64,000 nt of DNA, from contig JBHGNT010000021.1 in assembly GCA_043228905.1 (NCBI GenBank), positions 3,844,001 through 3,908,000 of the forward strand, given 5' to 3'. Below are positions 22,032 to 34,024 of this stretch, in pieces. Both the position numbers and the translations under genes were made by a program. This DNA is from Azolla caroliniana (lineage: Eukaryota > Polypodiophyta). Positions within the stretch are counted from its first letter, which is position 1. Every line of letters starts with the position of its first letter. Under the pieces are notes generated by a model that saw only the letters and a list, made by a program, of their open reading frames with translations, did not search any database and had not been told where the DNA came from.

Positions 22032-23662
22032 ATCTCTTGCAGTCCAGCTTTCAAGCTTGGAAATTTTTTCTCCCAAAACTCCTTGAAGAAGGCTTTGGGA
22101 AGGCCGTCAGCACCAGGACAAGCCATACTATGTATCTTGTCTAGCCCCGCTACAATCTCTTCCTCCTCTATGGCTTTTGACAACTGCGCTTTAGCTGCCT
22201 CTCCGATCCTAGTCTTCAAGCATGTAATTACATCATGCATCAAGTTACTCGGAGGGTCGTTTGTCAACGTAGGAGCTAAAAGGTCGCTGTAGTAATTAGT
22301 CACAATTTGCAAGATTTCCTCTTGATCAAACGTCATTGAGCCATCCTCCCGTTTGAGACTATGAATATGTGTTCCCCTCCTTTTTGGAGTTTTGGTAAGA
22401 AAAAACTCCCTGTTAACTTTATCACCCTTGACAACCCACCATGCTGCCGACTTTCTGAAGAGGAATTGCTCACATTGCTGTCTAACCTCTTGCAGCAACC
22501 TAGTGGCCTCATGCAGCGTGTCTTTCGCCCAAGCACAACATGGGTCCACTTGCGTGAGCTTTTGAGCTGAGATGACTGCCTTCCTTAGGCATTGCAGATG
22601 GTATTGACACCTTACCAGCTCCTCCCTAGCCACTTTCTGAAGAAACAAAGAAGAATTAATAATATTTTCCTCCAGTACCTGTATCGGGTCGTGGGCTGAT
22701 GGGGATGCCATCCAAATGGTATTCATTGCATCCTTAACCTTCTGGATACCAAAAATATTCGGAGGAATCCTCAAATTGCTCTCACTCTTCTTCTTATAAA
22801 TAGGTTCAAGAGTCAAGGATACTGGAAGGTGATCCGAATATGTAAAACCAACTAGAATGGATGAGTAGCCACCCCATTCCCCTATCCCGGGGCTCACATA
22901 GATGCGGTCCAATCTAGAGTGACATCCTTCACTCTCCTTCCGGCCAAATCGTGAGAACCTCAAGGAATTCACCTCAACCGCCATACTAGAGTACCATGAA
23001 TCCCGGATTCCCAACATAGAAATTAAGAAACCCCACGCTCTAAGCTCCTCCCCTTGTAGCAAGTTCAAATAAGCCCCAAGACAATCTTCCATTCTCTCTG
23101 TCATGTTAAAATCCCCCGCCACTATCCAATTGTCGAAGGAGGGAATTTTGTTTGCCAACAGTCTCCAAAATGAGGTCCTCTCATTGCTAATGTTAGGTGC
23201 GTAGACATTCAGCACCCCAAATTTTACATTCCTCCATTCCAAGTAGCAGAACATGGCCCTACCTTTGATCAATATGCCATGATCCAAGGTGGTGATATCC
23301 GCTGATTTCCTCACCAAAATACACACTCCACCTCTCCTTTCTAACATGCCGTGAGCAGGAGCCCACCATGTCTACCAATCCCCTGGCAACGAGTCTTTGA
23401 AAAGTTCCGTTCTTTCTCGGCCAAGGTGATGCTCTTGTAAGAGCAAAATATCAATCGTTTTACAAAGGCCATTAGCTTCCCATTCTCTGTTAAACCGACG
23501 CCTCTCTAGCTCATGTTGAGACCCACCAAGTCCTTGCACATTCCAAGAACAAATTCTCATTGACTTGGGTTCACAAAAAAAGCCAAGGGGGAGTCTCCCA
23601 TGCTCGACAAATATGTCTCTACCATACGCCATATAAATTCCCACTCCATACTTATTTTCCAT
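22032..23662 (-). pseudogene. LINE A: endonuclease and N-terminal RT
   Basis: The APE-type endonuclease begins MRICSWNVQGLGG (near 23560) with LLLQEHHLG. It is broken by an in-frame stop near 23370 (after LPGDW) and resumes with GGVCILVRKS. It continues through NVYAPNISN, VAGDFNM, HSRLDRIYVS and SDHLPVSL, so the catalytic His/Asp/Asn positions are present. The linker leads to RT with YYSDLLAP and CPGADGLPKAFFKEFW. The reading frame runs into the Copia LTR at 22031 and resumes at 16629. Confidence 0.88.
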
Positions 23663-23724
23663 TCTTGATTCTTGGGTACTTCAGCACAATGGAAGTGGAA
23701 CAAACCAGGCTTCAGCCCTAGATC

Positions 23725-25287
23725 CTATACCTTCCATATGCAAACCACTGGAACATCTTGAGCAAGTTCCATAAGCTCCCCTTGTATCGGGGAGCTCTTC
23801 CATAATGTTTGCAACCCCACAACCTCATTTTCAAATGTAAGGTATTGGAGACATAATGTTGCCCTGTTACAAAACGACTTCAAGGACGAGTCTTCTCCCC
23901 TTTCATCTTTCAAATAAGGCTCCAAGTCAAAAGAACAACCAGTCTCCGGTCTACCTGAGTTGTTGTTGAAGAGGACCATGTGTGCTCTAGTCCACCCGTG
24001 CACTCTTCCCCTTGGATTACCAATGTTCACCACGATCTTGGGTACTTGCGTATCTTGCATCCTCAATGCTTGCAACATAACAAACTCAACACCCACAGAC
24101 GAGGGATTTCCAACCTCAATCCGTGCGATCATTTTTTGCGATTCAGTATTCCTGATGTCCACTTCACTTTCCTTGTCCTTCCCTTTCCTGATCCAGGCCT
24201 TAACCATTCTCAGGTCTGATGAAGATCTATTGCCACGACCCTCAGAGGGCTCTACGAGTGTTTCGTGGGTCTCGACTCGTGGCAGTAAATCAAATGGAGT
24301 TGCTAAAATTATTTCGCCTTCCTGGGGTTCCATTTGTGATAGGATGTCAAATCTATTCGAAATGGAACCTCCACTTGTAGGTGGGCCGATAAGACCATGG
24401 AGGCCAGGCTTGGCCACTTTCCTCGGCGATATCCATCCTTTTTCCTTTACTACTTGCTTCCCATTGTGAACCAGAACCATGTGGCTTGCCGTCCCTGAAT
24501 TTGGGATATCCGGCAACTTGTTGTCTTGCTGTCCCCTATCCGCTCTTGCATTCCCATACTGGCCCATCTCCTTACATGCAAAGCATTGACCCGGCATGCC
24601 TTCATAACCAACCTTCACCACCCTTAGGCCAAAGTCCTCAGTGTGGACTCTAATCTCTGATGGTAGTTTTTTAATGTCACTAACCAACACCTTCATCTTG
24701 GGCATTTCTACTACCTTATCTGCAAATGAAGGTTTTGTTGTACATACCACCCCTATATTGTGTGCGAGCTTTGGGATCAAATGGTGGAGTTGGAAGGGTA
24801 GGTCTGGGAAGCATACTGAAATGACCATCGGTGTGCCCGCTTTTTTATTCTCTTCCTTTGCATCGAAGTCTAGACTCCATTCCAAAATCATGGCTTTGCC
24901 ATACTTCAGTGTAATCCATTTGTGGTCCAGAATCTCTTGCACATTATGGCCTTCTTCTAAGATCACATGGTAATAGTTGAGGCCCATTCTCAAAATGTTC
25001 TGGATAGGCAGCATTTTATCCAAAAGGGCTGCCTACAACATATCCCTTAACATCCCTTTAATTGGTCGTCCTCCTAACAACCAACATATGAACGATGAAC
25101 ACTTTAAACGGCCCACTTCTTCCATCAATCTTCGATTCTCTACCGGAGAAAGATAAAGGTCGATCCCTTTTCTCTCATCAATGCCCTCCTCCACCTGCTT
25201 CTCTTGAACGTGGCTAATGTCATTATTCTCCTTTACTATCAAGACATTGCCCAAGCCTTCCATGGCGTTCATTTCGGAATGTGCCAT
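23725..25287 (-). pseudogene. LINE A: ORF1 (DUF4283 / zinc knuckle protein)
   Basis: Two adjacent frames (25287-25033 and 25023-23725) are one reading frame with a single in-frame TAG near 25033. The N-part ENRRLMEEVGRLKCSSFICW through ILEEGHNVQEILD is the DUF4283 region of plant LINE ORF1 proteins. A degenerate knuckle GQCFACKEMGQYGNA follows near 24560; only the first two Cys of a CCHC are clear. The C-terminal 250 residues are low in recognised motifs. ORF1 binds element RNA in this family. Confidence 0.78.
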
Positions 25288-25300
25288 GGTCAGACCCCCG

Positions 25301-26900
25301 CCTATCTACTCCTCATTCTGTGGGTCTGGATGCATACCTGTACCTAGTATTTCAGCTGGGGGGTACGAATCCAACCAGTGCCTTCCCTGGTTGTCCCGAT
25401 CTCAAGCGTGCGATCTAACAAGAGGTTTGTTGCCGCAAGGGAAACGAAGGCCAGCGAGGACGATGGGAGGAAGCCTTTCCTTTTGTAGGAACGCCGTCAT
25501 TCACTTTCCGCATCTTCCATGCCTCACAACGTCTCCTCAAAGTGATTCCTTGGCACTGTAGGGGTAAGGAGACTCATTCGATGCCCTCTGTGCAGCCGAC
25601 AACCAGTGATGAGCGACCAAGACTCCCTCCTGCGATAGTCGCTGCGCGAGATCTTGGACAACGACACACATCTATCCAGCCCGGGCGCTCCTCATTGTGC
25701 TCCTGTTCCTGCTCGCTATTTCCTCTTCATGCCATTCTCTGCTCCTGCTCCTCGCCATCGCCTGTCCTTATCATACCCTCTTCTTCCATGATTTATCGTC
25801 ACTCCACATAATATCTATTTCATTTAATATTGATACATATTGTGTCTCCTATAGTGGAATAAAAAATATGGAAGAAAAGAATTCCCTAATGTTATACAAA
25901 CACGTGATGCATGATGTTGCCTCAAGGTGTCTCACACCAAGATCATGCCTATATATTCTGCAAGGGGTTCTCTCCCTTGTCGAACCTGTTATTAGATTAA
26001 AACACATACACAATTACACAGAATAACATATTAGTTAGAACTCAACCATTAAGTTATCACAACACATCCAATAGACAGACTAATTAGTGTTTGGCTCAAA
26101 AGCGAGTTTTATTGATTTTTACATAGGTTTTGTCCCCTTCACATTGGGGTGACCATTTGGACTAAAGCTTCAAAAGCAAATTCATTCTATCCCCCATTTT
26201 CCTACCCTTGCCCTTGCAATGGTATATTACCAATGCAAATGCAGATATCGTCATGTGTCATGCTATGAATGATAGGCGTGTACCATACATTTATCATTAT
26301 CAACGCATAGTGGAAGTGATCAAGTATTTGGCTTCCCTAAAAGCCGTCATATTCAAACCTATGAAACCTAAAAATGTCACTATGAATACATAGAGGCAAA
26401 TATAATTGTCGGATGATCGTGTTCATTGTGTTATCATTATGACATTAAGTAAGTCCAAATATCCACATACATGATTCTTTTATTTAGTAAGCATACAAGG
26501 AAAGCAACATTGTGTTATACTACCATGTGACATATGCAAATGGAATTACATATGTAAATCTTTAAGGTAAATGCACTATGTCACAAACTCTATTATGAAA
26601 GTGTCAATTATGTTTGTAGGAGCGTTAGGCAGGTGAGCGGATAACGATGGGAATTGAACAAGCTAATAGATCACCACGAATTCCATGGCTACTGCATGAA
26701 GATCGAAACGAATCTCTCGTTTCATGAGGGGACAAACTCAACCCCAAAATTTCATAGTGATTGCAAATTTGTAATAGATGGTAAATATTTAGAAGTCAAA
26801 AAAGTAAAAGTATGGCTTTATTAGAATTGTAGGGATTATTTATAACTGAAAGTTGTTTTCAAAATAGGTAAAAAGTTACAAATCATGTTGAACATAATAA
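25301..26900. other. Intergenic, LINE 5' flank, nothing else recognised
   Basis: 25301-25800 is GC-richer and may be LINE A 5' UTR, with CTCCTGCTCCT-type runs near 25690-25760. From 25800 the sequence is AT-rich, with no coding frame and no element end that I can place. Confidence 0.4.
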
Positions 26901-26919
26901 GAGAGTTTGATAGTTTGGC

Positions 26920-27056
26920 TAGGAGTGGCATCTAGTGAAATAGAGATATATATGAAGTATATAATAGAGAGGTGAGAAAATTGGGTTTCAAACCCAAGAC
27001 ATAATGCTTGTAGTGTTATCGACTTACCACTAAGGTAAGCTAATTACAACAAAAAA
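26920..27056 (-). mobile_element. SINE-like element, copy 1
   Basis: On the minus strand an A-box-like TAGCTTACCTTAGTGGTAAG (27022-27042) is followed about 30 bp on by a B-box-like GGGTTTGAAACCC (26982-26996). This is the pol III promoter layout of tRNA-derived SINEs. The same unit of about 135 bp occurs at 33583-33722. Both share a tail with TATATACTTCATATATATCTC. No gene product is expected. Confidence 0.7.
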
Positions 27057-27239
27057 GGGAGATTATATTATCATCTTTAGAGAACACCGAGTCATTTGAA
27101 ACAAGTAATATGTCACAAATTAAGAACATATTCTTGACATCTCATGTATTTATCAATAAAGGAATGTGTCATATTACCTGTTTCACATGAATCGGTGTTG
27201 GAGGTCAAATATGACTTATGAGACCAAAAATATAACATT

Positions 27240-29377
27240 TCATGTGATACGTGTGAAAGTGAGTAACGACTCTCGATTTTCAAGAACTTTACCAATGAAT
27301 GTTGCAATCAAGAGTGCACATTGTGGTTGTGAGAGAAATTCATGCAAGGATTGGGCTCGGTCGAAGAGATATGGAAAGCATGGTCGAATATGATGAAAGG
27401 CAGAACATTGTATCAACGTGTGATACTCATACTCTCGAACTTGTTTAGGGCAAAGTGTGCATAACCGACCACTCTCATCACTTGTGCCCCAAAGGCCCAT
27501 CTCACATTGCAATGCATGTGAACTAAGTCGCATGGAAGTAATGGTTCGAATGGCTGATAACAAGATGAGGTCTAACATGTATCAATGTGTATGGTTTCCT
27601 CGTTCCGCGAAGAATATGGTTATGTAGTTAGGTGCAACATGTGTAGTATAATGTGTGAAGCGTGAGGCTCCACATTTGTCCTATGTCATGATACATTGGC
27701 ATTGCAAAAAGGCCTCATTTACTGAGGAATCTAGTGATGCATCATGAAGCAAGTGTCTTGCATCACATCTACCAAACCATTTTTTCTATATCTTGCATCC
27801 AACCAGAACACAAAATTTTGCTTTTATGCGTCTTTTGGATATTTTTGCTTGCTTCCCATGCGATTCTAGGAAGTCGATGTGAGGGACTTTTTTGAACCTT
27901 AAGCATGTATTAAACAACACTTTCCATGGCCATGATCTCAATGGGAAGCAATCCCATCTCAAGGAGGAGGGTGTGGAGCGTTTGCTTCTTAACTTGTAGA
28001 AAACTTTGTAAGAAAATGTTTTTGGACATTTTCAAACTCTTTCCACGTAGATTTAGGGATGCTACCACCCTATACTTCCACCTCATAGAGAAGAACTGGT
28101 GTCACCAAAGTGTCGAAAGGATACTTCTTGAGAACCCAACACTTAATATCTCTAAGATTGCATGTGTTCTCAAATGCACAATATGCTCGCTTACCCGCCT
28201 CTAAGCGGCGTGGAACACATTCATTCCATGTATGATTTGATGGAACTTCAAGGCCAAGATATTTGAAGCTTTCTACACATTCAAGTGGCTCATTGTTGTA
28301 CATAATACATGGTTTATCTGTTTTTTGGCTCTTCATAAGCATAATCTTTTGTTTAGAGCCATTGACACTTAATTTAGTATGCATGGATTTTTTTTCCAAT
28401 GCCTTCATAAACTTTTGTGCATCTCCTAAAGTATTTGCAAAAAACACTACATCATTTGCATATAACAAAAGCATAATCACAACATTCCCAATGACAACTT
28501 CTTCAACACATTCTTCCTTTATAAACTTAGCAACCATTTCTTCCAATTCATCAATGCATAGACCAAATAGTGTTGGTGAGAGTGGGCATCCTTGCTTAAC
28601 ACCAATAATGCTATTGAAAAAAATCTGAAAGTCTATCTCTCATACGCACACAACATATAACCTTTTAATATATTTAGGAAATTGCAAACATATATTCACT
28701 TGGCACCTCAAGTTCTTCCATTCGTCCAAAGATGCTCACAAGGTACCATATTAAAAGTTTTCTTGAAGTCTACAAAGCAACAATATAAACCTTTACCTCT
28801 AAGGCGACTTTCGTCCATTAATACTCGAAGGGTGACAAGGTGATCAATGGTGCTATGGTGTTTTCGAAAGCCAGCTTGTCCATAAGCTCTCTTACCATTT
28901 TTTTTAGCCCATACACTTATATTTGATTCCATTATACATCCAAATAGTTTTGCCAGTAATGAGCCAACCATGATGGTTCGATAGTTGTTTACATTATTTA
29001 TATCTCCACCTTTATGTAAAGGTTTGATCTAATTTGTAGTTCAATCATACAACATACCATGTTGCAATGCATCATTAAACATATCACTTATCCATACATG
29101 TGCTTCCTTTCCCGTCCATTTGAGTAAGATCGCTTGTCTTTCGAGAGGCCATTTTCTTAAGTCCTATGAATATATCTTCAATTGTAAAGAAGGGAGACAT
29201 ATGTGAAAGAGAACCATAATACATCATCTTTCCGGCAAGAGATAACTCATATAAATTCTTATAATGTATAGACAAGTCACCATAACTCTCAACACGTGTC
29301 CCCTTTAGATATCCCCAAAATTTACACATGCATGTGCTTTCTCTTGCGTTTGGAGAAATTGTTGAGTAACTTCCCAT
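27240..29377 (-). pseudogene. LINE C: reverse transcriptase and C-terminal domain
   Basis: RT motifs appear in order on the minus strand: GQAGFRKHHSTIDHLVTL (near 28850), FVDFKKTFNMV (palm A, near 28760) and LLLYANDVVFFANT (palm C, near 28450, an N replacing the first catalytic D of YADD). SFKYLGLEV follows near 28250 and QTLHTLLLEMGLLPIE near 27950. The C-terminus has LCTLCPKQVREYEYHTLIQC (near 27440), a C-x2-C...H-x4-C knuckle. Frames change several times, for example near 28700 and 27900. Confidence 0.85.
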
Positions 29378-30260
29378 ATTCTTCTCTTTATTTGAATAAG
29401 CCTTTTATACTCATGCAAATGCTTTTCTTTATCCTTAACTACATCCAAAACTATAAGGCACTTTCGAGCTTCAAGACATTCTTTATCAAACCATTTTTTC
29501 CTAAATTTCTTGGTGCATTTCCAAGATGTGCGGTTGGTTGAAAAACATTTGTTTGTACAAGAGAGAATTACTTTCTTAAAAGCATCCCATTTGCATTCTA
29601 GTGCGGCACCATGTTGTATCTTTGTCATTTGTAACATACCCTCAACCATCTTAGAATACATGGGCACTCGCTTAAGGTTCATGCTCATGTGCGGTTGTTT
29701 ATTATCTTCAATCGCCTTCTCATAATCAAACCGATGCATACATTTGAGATCAATACATAAAGCCCTATGATCGGATTCCAGTGTCCATTCACCAAGTGAG
29801 AATTTATGTATATGATCCAAAATACCTTCAGAAAGTAGCACATAGTCAATCACACTATTTCCGTTGTGTTTTCTACATGTAAAACCATTAGTGTTGGGCC
29901 AGAAGGAAACACCATTTGTAATAAACAATCCTGTACTATTGCACATTTGTAGGAGTAACTTCCCAAATTGGTCAAGATCTTTTTCATCTCTAGAAGAACG
30001 GATGTATATTTGCATATCCTCTTGCATCCTTGAGATATGTGGCATGAAAGATTCCTGTGAATCAAGTTGGAAACTTCTTGTACGAGCATTCATGTCACCA
30101 AAGACAATAACTTCCCTTTTGGATATGAAATAAGTATATCATCTTCTAGATTGACAAAAGGTTGTTTTTTTATCCAAACAAGCATAAAAGTTAGAATCTT
30201 AATGAGGAATGTAACATCTAACTACAAAATTGGGCAAATCATTAGGTGTTTCTATTTTGA
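29305..30260 (-). pseudogene. LINE C: endonuclease C-part
   Basis: The frame includes VIVFGDMNARTRS (near 30095), then NGNSVIDYVLLSEG and LESDHRALCIDL (near 29780), the GDxN, DY and SDH landmarks of APE-type endonucleases. Upstream residues KIETPNDLPNFVVRCYIPH (30240-30185) lead to the insertion boundary. It is disabled by frameshifts. Confidence 0.85.
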
Positions 30261-30270
30261 GCCATATGTA
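30261..30270. repeat. Target-site duplication GCCATATGTA (left copy)
   Basis: The ten bases before the DNA element equal those after it at 33216-33225. The similarity extends to 16 bases if one mismatch is allowed. Removing one copy plus the element restores a continuous LINE C endonuclease reading. Confidence 0.8.
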
Positions 30271-30489
30271 ACATTTTTATTTATTTTTGACAAAAAGATA
30301 CGCCCCGGTATCAGGGCAAAAATTTGACGGGTGTAATGCCCGTCAAAGGCCATTTTGCCCGTCAAAAACATACATCTAATAAAAATGTCCGTCAAATGAC
30401 ATATAAAGTATAAAATTTTCCTTTTCATATGAAAGGCCACTAAAAATTATCCATGTCAAATGACATGCTAAAATTCAAATTTCCATGTC

Positions 30490-30496
<7 letters not shown>

Positions 30497-30536
<40 letters not shown>

Positions 30537-30732
30537 AACTAATAAGTTATAAGTTATAACTATGTGTGTAGTATGTAGTTACAACTTACTAAGTTACTAG
30601 TATAAAGTGTGTAATATACTAGGTCCTAGAATTAAGAGTCTAGTCTAATATATATTAATATGACAATATTATAACTTCTAAGTTTATATATATGTATTTA
30701 GTTACTAGTATATATATATATATATATATATC
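30497..30732. repeat. TA microsatellites inside the DNA element
   Basis: Two (TA)n tracts, 30497-30526 and about 30708-30732, lie in the left AT-rich part of the element. Confidence 0.85.
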
Positions 30733-30999
30733 TTATATGTTTTTTAAAAACACACTTAAAATAAAAAATATAAATTGTAAGTTGTAAATTGTAATGATGA
30801 ATCATGATTTATGATATAAATTCTCAAATCGATTTAAAATTTTAACAATAACATTAGTCATTTATTAAATACTCTAATATACTTTTTTTTTCGAAAAAAA
30901 AATACTTTAAATTCTAATATACTAGAGTGTAGAGTCTAGACTCTAGGTTTAATTTAAGTTTTAATTTAAAACTAAAAATTTTACTAACCATCTTTTTAT

Positions 31000-32870
31000 A
31001 CTTATAAGTTATTACATTTTACTATTATCTATGCTTTATTAAAAAATTAAGGTTAATAATAACTTATTAGTACAGAACAAAGGTGAGTAGTAAGTACTTC
31101 TATTAGGGTAGCAAGCTATTCTTCCACAGTCCACTTAAAAATTATTGATTTTATATGTAGTTTTTCTGCAGCAACAATAGAAGAAGACACCCTTCAAGGC
31201 TAGGCTTAAGCTTCAACATTTTAAATAGGTAAGTTACCATCTATTACATTATGTAATATTATACAATATAGTTTTTGTATTACTTAAGCAATAACTTGCC
31301 TGATTGTATTATATTGAAATGAAATACTTTTAATACACAAGTTTTAAGTTAAAATTAAAACTTTTAATAGTTACCATCCTTTTTATAGTTATTAAGTTAT
31401 TACTAATAACTATCATCTATGCTTTATGAAGAAATTAAGGTTAGTAATAACTTATTAGTATAGAAAATAAGTGAGTAAGTACTTCTATTAGGGTAGCAAG
31501 CTATTGTTTCACTTAAAAATTATTGATTTCATATGTATTTCTACAGCAACAATAGAAGAAGACATCCTTCAAGGCTAGGCTCAAGCTTCAACATTTCAAA
31601 TAGGCAAGTTACCATCTATTACATTATGTAATATTATACAATATAGTTTTTGTATTATTTAAACAATAACTTGGCTGTTTGTATTATATTGAAATGAAAT
31701 AGTTTTAATACACAAGTTTTAAGTTAAAATTAAAACTTTTAACAGTTACCATTCTTTTTATAGTTATTAAGTTATTACTAATAACTATCATCTATGCTTT
31801 ATGAAGAAATTAAGGTTAGTAATAACTTATTAGTATAGAAAATAAGTGAGTAAGTACTTCTATTAGGGTAGTAAGCTATTGTTCCACTTAAAAATTATTG
31901 ATTTTATATGTAGTTGTTCTGCAGCAACAATAGAAGAAGACATCCTTCAAGGCTAGGCTCAAGCTTCAACATTTTAAATAGGTAAGTTACCATCTATCAC
32001 ATTATTTAATTTTATACAATATAGTTTTTGTATTACTTAATAACTTGGTTGTTTGTATTATATTGAAATGAAATACTTTTAGTACAAAAGTTTTAAGTTA
32101 AAACTAAAACTTTTACTACCCATCCTTTTTATAATTATTAAGTTATTACTAATAAGTTATAACTATCATCTATGCTTTATTAAAAAACTAAGGTTAGAAC
32201 TTAGTAATAACTTATTGATATAGAAAATAGGTGAGTAAGTACTTCTATTAGGGTAGCAAGTTATTGTTTCACTTGAAAATGATTGATTTTACATATAGTT
32301 GTTCAGCAACAACAATAAAAGAATACATGATACATCCATCCAACTTTAACATTTTAAATATGTAAGTTACCATCTATCACATTATGTAATATAATACAAT
32401 ATAGGTTTTGTATTATCTAAGCAATAACTTAACTGTTTATATTATATTGAAATGAAATACTTTTAGTACATAGGTTTTAAGTTAAAACTAAAACTTTTAC
32501 TTACCATTGTTTCTATTATTGTTAAGTCATTACTATCATCTATGCTTTATTAAAAAATTAAGGTTAGTAATAACTTATTAGCATAGAAAATATGTGAGTG
32601 TTTTTTGGAAAGAAAAAAAAAAGGTGAGTGAGTACTACTAGGGTAACAAGTTATTGTTCCACAATCCACTTAAAAATGATTGATTTTATATGTAGTTATT
32701 CTGCAGCAACAATAGAAGAAGACATCCTTCAAGGCTAGGCTCAAGCTTCAACATTTTAAATATGTAAGTTACCATCTATCACATTATGTAATATTATACA
32801 ATATAGTTTTTGTATTACCTAAACAATAACTTAATTGTTTGTATTATATTGAAATGAAATACTTTTAGTA
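31000..32870 (+). repeat. Tandem array of about 375-400 bp units with exon-like modules
   Basis: Five successive units share the same order: GTTATTA-rich lead, GTGAGTAAGTACTTCTATTA, TTCTGCAG, a conserved 57-bp core, GTAAGTTACCATCTAT, and a TATATTGAAATGAAATA tail. Cores lie at 31172-31228, 31547-31603, 31925-31981, a degenerate one near 32306-32361, and 32707-32763. Four cores are exactly 57 bp. Each of the four is preceded by a splice-acceptor-like CAG and followed by GTAAGT (GCAAGT in the second). One frame of the core is open (NNRRRHPSRLGSSFNILN). Function is unknown. Confidence 0.85.
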
Positions 32871-33225
32871 AATTTTTAGATGTCTATTATTTGAATCCAC
32901 TTTGCAAGAATAGATTATGATTATTGATAAATATCTTGCTTGTGCTTTGGCTTTAAAACATAAACATGATATTTATTTTACGTATTTCATTATCTTTGTG
33001 AGGTAGTTATGTTCATTTGTGTACTTTCTATAGCAATAAAATATATAACAATGTAACATTACATAGAGCTTTTCATGTCTAAAATCTGTATGTCAAATGA
33101 CATGTTAAGTTTTTGCAATCTTCTGTCATATGACATACATCTTTAAAAAATGCCCGTCAAAAAACTTTAAGACTAACCCGTCAATTTTAGGCCCTGCCCG
33201 GTATTATAAAATCATGCCATATGTA

Positions 33226-33535
33226 GCATTTATGTTCATCATTTTTTACAATTGACACATATTTCTCTATTTCTTTCTTAATTAAACATGCCACCCCTCC
33301 TTGTCATCTTCTTTGTCTTGGATTTTTCTCCCATATCAAAGAGTGTACATTATAGTTTCCTAAAATCTTGAATCCTTTGAGTATCATGCTCCCATGTTTC
33401 AACAAGAAGTGTGATATCAGAGTTATCAGTGAACTCCTCTATGCCAAATCCCGCATTCCATGGGTATCCATTGCAATTCCAAAAGAATAGTCGTAAAAGA
33501 CGTGGGTTAGTCTCATAGGTCACATGTCCCTATTT
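33226..33535 (-). pseudogene. LINE C: endonuclease N-terminus
   Basis: Reading down from about 33510 the minus strand gives RLFFWNCNGYPWN, then DITLLVETWEHD and, after a frame break, QGGVACLIKKEIEKY to KCYIW at 33216. The WN and ETW blocks match the start and the catalytic Glu of APE-type LINE endonucleases. It continues at 30260 beyond the inserted element. Confidence 0.75.
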
Positions 33536-33582
33536 GAGAGAGAGAGAGAGTGAGAGAGATGGGTTCAACCCCTACATTCCAC

Positions 33583-33722
33583 AGTGGCATCTAGTGAATT
33601 AAGAGATATATATGAAGTATATAATAGAGAGAAGTGTGAAAATTGGGTTTCGAACCCAAGACGTAGTGCTTGTAGTGTTAAAAACTTACCACTAGGGTAA
33701 GCTAACTACGAGAAAAAAAGAA
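33583..33722 (-). mobile_element. SINE-like element, copy 2
   Basis: Same unit as 26920-27056. The A-box-like segment is at 33684-33705 (minus strand TTAGCTTACCCTAGTGGTAA). The B-box GGGTTCGAAACCC is at 33645-33657. The two copies flank LINE C on either side, in the same orientation. Confidence 0.75.
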
Positions 33723-33732
33723 AATATTAGAT

Positions 33733-34024
33733 ATGCTGCTATGCATATGTATGTGTATATGTGTATGGTGTATAATGTATGTGTATGTATTTATGTGCAC
33801 ATGCATGTGTATGTATACCTGTATATATGTATATAGTATAGATAGTGCATGTATATGTGTATGTGCATATGAATGTGATGTGTATATATCTGTATATGGA
33901 TATGGATATGTATATATGTGTGTGTATATCTATATATGTATATAGTATGTGTGTGTGTGTGTGTATACATATATATATCTATGTGTATATGGATATATGT
34001 ATATGTATTTGTGTATGTATATTA

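Larger units (their letters stand above)
14890..25300 (-). mobile_element. LINE A, L1-like non-LTR retrotransposon split by a Copia element
   Basis: On the minus strand the order is ORF1 (25287-23725), endonuclease and N-terminal RT (23662-22032), a Copia insertion (16635-22031), the rest of RT and a zinc-binding C-terminus (16629-15147), then a 3' UTR reaching a T-rich/A-rich boundary near 14890-14910. The protein sequence resumes across the insertion with the target duplication ATCTC at the break. The LINE is defective in its own right: there are in-frame stops in ORF1 and in the endonuclease, and an internal RT deletion near 16090-16135. The exact 5' end is not visible. Confidence 0.88.
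30271..33215. mobile_element. 2.9-kb non-autonomous inverted-repeat DNA element
   Basis: Ends are inverted with divergence. The left end carries CCCCGGTATCAGGGC, then TTTGACGGGT and a GCCCGTCAAAAACATACATCT block. The right end read in reverse carries ATACCGGGCAGGGC, TTGACGGGTTAG, TTTGACGGGCATTTT and AGATGTATGTCATATGACA. Inverted similarity extends over roughly 100-150 bp. With a target duplication of about 10 bp this resembles a Mutator-like element. No transposase reading frame was found; the interior is AT-rich and dominated by a tandem array (31100-32870). Confidence 0.72.
27240..33535 (-). mobile_element. LINE C, non-LTR retrotransposon split by an inverted-repeat DNA element
   Basis: Minus-strand coding remnants run from the endonuclease N-terminus (33530-33226) across a 2.9-kb insertion (30271-33215) to the rest of endonuclease (30260-29305), RT (about 29377-28070) and a C-terminal zinc region (27578-27240). 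The protein text joins on both sides of the insertion at KCYIW. Many frame breaks show that it is old. It belongs to a different LINE lineage from LINE A and LINE B. Confidence 0.85.
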
